Shown here in pieces: positions 7,130 to 7,156 of a stretch of DNA of 7,156 nucleotides (the first letter of the stretch is position 1; each line of letters begins with the position of its first letter). Below the pieces are notes generated by a model, which was given only the letters and a program-made list of their open reading frames with translations, was not told the DNA's origin and made no database searches. Where the stretch lies: positions 18,535-25,690 of the forward strand of contig DNXU01000242.1 in assembly GCA_003505715.1 (NCBI GenBank), written 5' to 3'. A program made the position numbers and the translations under genes. This DNA is from Cyanobacteria bacterium UBA8803. GTDB lineage: Bacteria; Cyanobacteriota; Cyanobacteriia; Cyanobacteriales; Coleofasciculaceae.

Positions 7130-7156
7130 AAAGGAAGTTGCTTTGAACAATCACGA
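7128..7156 (-). CDS. Possible 3' end of an upstream gene (partial, speculative)
   Basis: On the minus strand the last bases before the repeat array read as an open frame ending VIVQSNFL and then TAG at 7128-7130. The repeat array starts at this TAG, just as the other array starts at the TAG of the chemoreceptor gene. In cyanobacterial tax clusters a CheW gene commonly precedes the receptor gene, so a CheW C-terminus would fit, but eight codons cannot identify a family and another frame is open too. The call rests mainly on the parallel with the second array. Confidence 0.22.

Noticed and set aside
6920..7150. Minus-strand reading frame rich in Leu, Phe, Val and Cys
   Set aside because: It is only a translation of the heptamer arrays, overlaps the receptor start and begins at a non-ATG codon.

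Overview
The window looks like part of a chemotaxis-type (phototaxis or type IV pilus motility) operon from a cyanobacterium, probably a filamentous Oscillatoriales-like one. The evidence is three HIP1 octamers (GCGATCGC), short heptanucleotide tandem repeats between genes, a methyl-accepting protein of the cyanobacterial PixJ/PilJ/HmpD type with phytochrome-like GAF domains, and a CheA-type hybrid kinase of the PixL/PilL/HmpE type. The taxonomic placement is inference from these traits; no rRNA or marker gene is present.

Layout, read along the minus (coding) strand from the right edge. A possible last few codons of an upstream gene end in TAG at 7128. A leader made almost entirely of heptamer repeats follows. 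The 1058-residue chemoreceptor (3778-6954) comes next, then a second leader of heptamer repeats (3609-3777), and then the 1101-residue CheA-like kinase (303-3608). The last 302 bases (1-302) hold no convincing gene. They contain two sets of nested inverted repeats, one resembling a small REP/MITE element and one resembling a folded 3' region.

The two proteins should act in one signalling complex. The receptor has almost no periplasmic loop, so it should sense inside the cell through three GAF domains and pass the signal through HAMP and the methyl-accepting hairpin to the kinase. The kinase can phosphorylate its own N-terminal Hpt and its fused C-terminal receiver. The CheW and CheY partners normally encoded with such pairs are not in the window and would be expected beyond the right edge.

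The most unusual features are the two leaders, each built of oppositely skewed heptamer arrays in one unbroken 7-bp register running from a TAG stop to the next start region. Also notable are the complementary loss of bilin-pocket residues in GAF1 and GAF3, a second Hpt-like segment that has lost its histidine, and a near-exact 108-bp tandem duplication in the kinase linker.
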